A DNA stretch of 64,000 nt, taken from positions 2,852,001-2,916,000 of the forward strand of contig CAWIKL010000001.1 in the NCBI GenBank assembly GCA_963836665.1, written 5' to 3'. Positions 61,827 to 64,000 of this stretch are shown piece by piece (position 1 is the stretch's first letter; the number at the start of each line of letters is the position of its first letter). The stretch comes from JAICSD01 sp963836665 (GTDB lineage: Bacteria; Acidobacteriota; Vicinamibacteria; Vicinamibacterales; 2-12-FULL-66-21). The notes beneath the pieces were generated by a model that saw only the letters and a program-made list of their open reading frames with translations, was not told the DNA's origin and did not search any database. A program made the translations under genes and the position numbers.

Positions 61827-62396
61827 TCAGGCGCGGCTGCCTGGCTTCACCACGGCAAGGCCCTTGGCGCAGAGCGGACACGACGCGGGATCGTGGGCGG
61901 CGACCTGCATCTTCACCAGCGACTGCAGCGGCACGTCGAGCCGGGTCCCCGCCGATCCGCGATCGATAATCGACGCCGCGCCAACCACCTGCGCGCCGGC
62001 CGCTTCCGCGACCGCGATCGTCTCGCGTGTCGAGCCGCCGGTCGTGATCACGTCCTCGACAATCAGCACGCGGTCCGTCGGATCGAGCGTGAATCCGCGC
62101 CGTAGCATCAGCGTCCCGTCCTGCCGCTCAGCGAACAGCGCGCGCACCTGAAGCGCGCGCCCGACTTCCTGGCCGATGACGATGCCGCCGAGCGCCGGCG
62201 ACAGTACCGCCGTCGGCTGCAGGTGCTTGGTCCGCTCGCCCAGCTCGCGTCCGAGCTGCTCCGCGAAGTCGGGATGCTGCAGCACCAGCGCGCTTTGCAG
62301 GTAGCGATCGCTGTGCAGGCCGGACGAGAGCTTGAAGTGCCCCTCGAGCAGCGCGCCGGAGTGGCGGAAGAGATTGAGAACCTCGCTGTCGGTCAT
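61827..62396 (-). CDS. pyrE: Orotate phosphoribosyltransferase
   Basis: A 189-residue enzyme joining orotate and PRPP to give OMP in pyrimidine synthesis. It has 'GHFKLSSGLHSDRYLQ' near the N-terminus, 'SPALGGIVIGQEVGRAL', 'FAERQDG', and the PRPP-binding 'RVLIVEDVITTGGSTRE'. A C-terminal CPLC pair in a 20-residue extension is unusual but seen in long-form PyrE proteins. The start ATG at 62396 follows a TACACT hexamer by 12 bases. Confidence 0.95.
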   Translation of the reverse strand: MTDSEVLNLFRHSGALLEGHFKLSSGLHSDRYLQSALVLQHPDFAEQLGRELGERTKHLQPTAVLSPALGGIVIGQEVGRALQVRALFAERQDGTLMLRRGFTLDPTDRVLIVEDVITTGGSTRETIAVAEAAGAQVVGAASIIDRGSAGTRLDVPLQSLVKMQVAAHDPASCPLCAKGLAVVKPGSRA

Positions 62397-62499
62397 GCAG
62401 GCGGAAGTGTAACAGGCCGGCTGCGATAATCCGCCCCTCTTCATGAACCTGGGGCCGGACCCCGCTTGGGTCCGTACGAAATCGAGGCGCTGGTGATGG

Positions 62500-63372
62500 T
62501 CATCGTGAACTGGACGTCGCTGTCGCGGTGACGTTGAGCAACGACAATGGATCGACGCGGGCGTTGTTGAGTCGCACCGCCCAGTGCAGGTGCGGACCGG
62601 TGACGCGTCCGGTCGCACCGACCTTGCCGATCATCTGTCCGCGCACCACCGTGTCCCCCTCCTTGACGGCGATCTCGGACAGGTGCGCCAGCAGCGAGAA
62701 CAGGCCGAGCCCATGATCGATGATCACGGTATTGCCGCTGAAGTACAGCGGCGCGGCCAGCACGATGCGGCCGGCGTTAGGCGCCTCGATCGGCCGGCCT
62801 GACGGGCTGAGGAAATCGGCGCCCGTGTGCGGCGGGCGCGCTTCGCCGTTGTAGATGCTGCGCGTACCGAAGGCGCTATTGGCCGGATCCGGCACCGGCC
62901 GCGCGAACGGCGCCGTCCACAAGCGCTGCCGCACCGGGTGGTCCCAGATCTCGCTGATTTCGCGCGCCTCGCGCTCGACGCGCGCCTCCTGATCGGGCGG
63001 CGGGTGGACCAGGTCGGGGTTGACGGTCAGGCGCCGCGTCGGAAACGCGCGCGGCTGCACGATCAAGGTGCGATGGATCACGGCATCCCCTGTTCGCACC
63101 GTCAGATCGTAGCGTGCCGGCTTGGTGGCGAGATCGATGCCGATGAGCGTCCGCCATCGCCCGTCCTGGAGTGGGTAGGCAGGCCAATCGCGGTCGAAGA
63201 TGCGGATCGACGGGGGGACGTCGCGCGTGACGTCGACGACGGCCACGTCACCGGGCCGGAGCTGGCCAGGCCGCACCTCGACCGGCGGCTGGGCCACGGC
63301 ACTCGCCACCGCCAGGACCATGAGCACCATGAGGCCCGTTAGCACCTTCAGCACCCTAAGCACCTTCAGCAC
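62500..63372 (-). CDS. Secreted M23 family metallopeptidase
   Basis: A 290-residue protein. The LytM domain at about 170-285 has 'HTGADFLSPSGRPIEAPNAGRIVLAA' features (zinc ligands His and Asp), 'VIIDHGLGLFSLLAHLS', and the catalytic 'GPHLHWAV'. It would cut peptidoglycan peptides or act as a scaffold. The N-terminus is a hydrophobic signal; the first residues (VLKVLRVLKVL) come from a 15-base direct repeat, so the true start could be the ATG at 63330 ('MVLMVLAVASAVAQ'). Confidence 0.9.
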   Translation of the reverse strand: MLKVLRVLKVLTGLMVLMVLAVASAVAQPPVEVRPGQLRPGDVAVVDVTRDVPPSIRIFDRDWPAYPLQDGRWRTLIGIDLATKPARYDLTVRTGDAVIHRTLIVQPRAFPTRRLTVNPDLVHPPPDQEARVEREAREISEIWDHPVRQRLWTAPFARPVPDPANSAFGTRSIYNGEARPPHTGADFLSPSGRPIEAPNAGRIVLAAPLYFSGNTVIIDHGLGLFSLLAHLSEIAVKEGDTVVRGQMIGKVGATGRVTGPHLHWAVRLNNARVDPLSLLNVTATATSSSR

Positions 63373-63373
63373 C
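63341..63373. repeat. 15-base direct repeat at the start of the M23 peptidase gene
   Basis: AGCACCTTCAGCACC occurs perfectly at 63341-63355 and 63359-63373, separated by CTA (period 18). If translated it yields the Lys-Val-Leu repeat at the N-terminus of the peptidase; if the gene starts at 63330 it is an upstream non-coding repeat. Confidence 0.6.
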
Positions 63374-63388
63374 GAGCGCTGCGCCGCC

Positions 63389-64000
63389 CTACGAGGTCCT
63401 CGGCTTCGGCTGCCGCAGGTTGTCCTCGAACAGCTTCAGAATCCGCGTGTACTCGTCGGCCCAGCTCGCGTTGCGCAGAAAACCGTGGTTCTCGACCGGA
63501 TACGGCGCGAACTGCCAGTTCTGCTTGTGCAGTTCGATGAGCCGCTCAACGAGGCGGACCGAATCCTGGAACAGCACGTTGGTGTCGACCATGCCGTGGC
63601 AGATGAGCAGCGCCCCCTTGAGCCCGTCGGCGAAATAGATCGGCGAGCTCTGACGGTAGGCGTCGGCGTCCCGCTGCGGCAGGTTCAGGATGTTGGACGT
63701 GTAACCGTGATTGTAGTGCGCCCAGTCGGTCACCGGCCGCAGCGCCGCGCCGGCGGCGAACACGTCCGGCGTGGTGAACATCGCCATCAGCGTGATGAAG
63801 CCGCCGTAGCTGCCGCCGTAGACGCCGGTCCGTTTCGGGTTCACCTGTTCTGCCGCCGCCAGGTATCTCGCGCCGTCGACGATGTCGTCGAGATCCTTGC
63901 CACCCATGTGACGGTAGATCGCCGTCCGCCAGTCCCGCCCGTAGCCGGCGCTGGCGCGATAGTCGACGTCGAGCACGACGTAGCCCCGCGCCGCGAGCAG
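63389..64000 (-). CDS. C-terminal part of an S9-family (prolyl oligopeptidase-like) peptidase
   Basis: The frame stays open to the end of the window, so the N-terminus lies beyond it; about 203 residues are visible. They form the alpha/beta-hydrolase end of an S9 peptidase. It has 'VLDVDYRASAGYGRDW', the nucleophile Ser in 'GVYGGSYGGFITL', the Asp in 'CHGMVDTNVLFQDS', and the His in 'PVENHGF'. It hydrolyses peptides, probably outside the cytoplasm as is common for this group. The stop is 16 bases upstream of the M23 gene start. Confidence 0.93.
   Translation of the reverse strand: MLAARGYVVLDVDYRASAGYGRDWRTAIYRHMGGKDLDDIVDGARYLAAAEQVNPKRTGVYGGSYGGFITLMAMFTTPDVFAAGAALRPVTDWAHYNHGYTSNILNLPQRDADAYRQSSPIYFADGLKGALLICHGMVDTNVLFQDSVRLVERLIELHKQNWQFAPYPVENHGFLRNASWADEYTRILKLFEDNLRQPKPRTS

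Overview
The window is one dense, GC-rich stretch of bacterial chromosome with about 60 genes and no gap over about 200 bases. Several markers suggest Acidobacteriota, most likely a Vicinamibacteria-type (subgroup 6) lineage. These are an 808-residue orphan MacB-like permease of the acidobacterial ADOP type, two adjacent VWFA-related acidobacterial-type proteins, frequent GTG/TTG starts and many four-base stop/start overlaps. The lineage is inferred from gene content, since no rRNA is present. I saw no tRNA, rRNA, CRISPR array, insertion sequence or phage gene.

Layout. 1-2520: end of a propeller-like protein, an outer-membrane barrel protein, a ParB-domain protein and a small zinc-ribbon protein. 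2547-11282 (minus): a gas-vesicle operon, gvpJ-gvpA-histidine kinase-response regulator-gvpL/F-gvpG-ArsA/GET3-type double ATPase-gvpF/L-gvpA-like-gvpF-gvpK, with a good promoter flanked by a direct repeat. 11339-16703 (minus): acyl-CoA ligase and the oxidative pentose-phosphate genes gnd, opcA, zwf. 16755-19494 (minus): ECF sigma factor, anti-sigma-like protein and HEAT-repeat protein. 19581-26143: typA, a membrane PP2C phosphatase, a secreted lactonase, GNAT, a DUF457-like membrane protein, a frameshifted YbaK/ProX deacylase and an HD hydrolase. 26306-31357 (plus): DUF2207 protein, a frameshifted MGH1/GH63-type glucosidase and a PAP2 phosphatase, translationally coupled.

31446-35239 (minus): fatty-acid desaturase and an Fo-only ATP synthase block (atpZ, atpI, atpB, atpE, atpF) without the F1 genes. 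35283-42781 (plus): two VWFA proteins, then tetrapyrrole genes (ccsA/hemX, hemA, hemC, cobA-hemD fusion, hemB); hemL follows at 50 kb. 42796-49448: ADOP permease and a signalling module with two divergently transcribed paralogous receivers, one on a PP2C phosphatase and one on a sigma-54 activator, plus an NtrY-like kinase. 51508-64000: a VirB10-like secreted protein, ispG, a MATE exporter, a TPR protein, DUF1028, then the envelope/isoprenoid run uppS-cdsA-dxr-rseP, truA, pyrE, an M23 peptidase and the end of an S9 peptidase.

The most interesting unit is the gas-vesicle operon. It embeds its own two-component system, encodes a tandem GET3-like ATPase with a CxxC in each half, and gives at least five Gvp proteins basic low-complexity tails. 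I do not see gvpN, gvpC or gvpO in the window. Three apparent single-base frameshifts (25.4, 29.2 and 34.5 kb) could be real decay or assembly errors.
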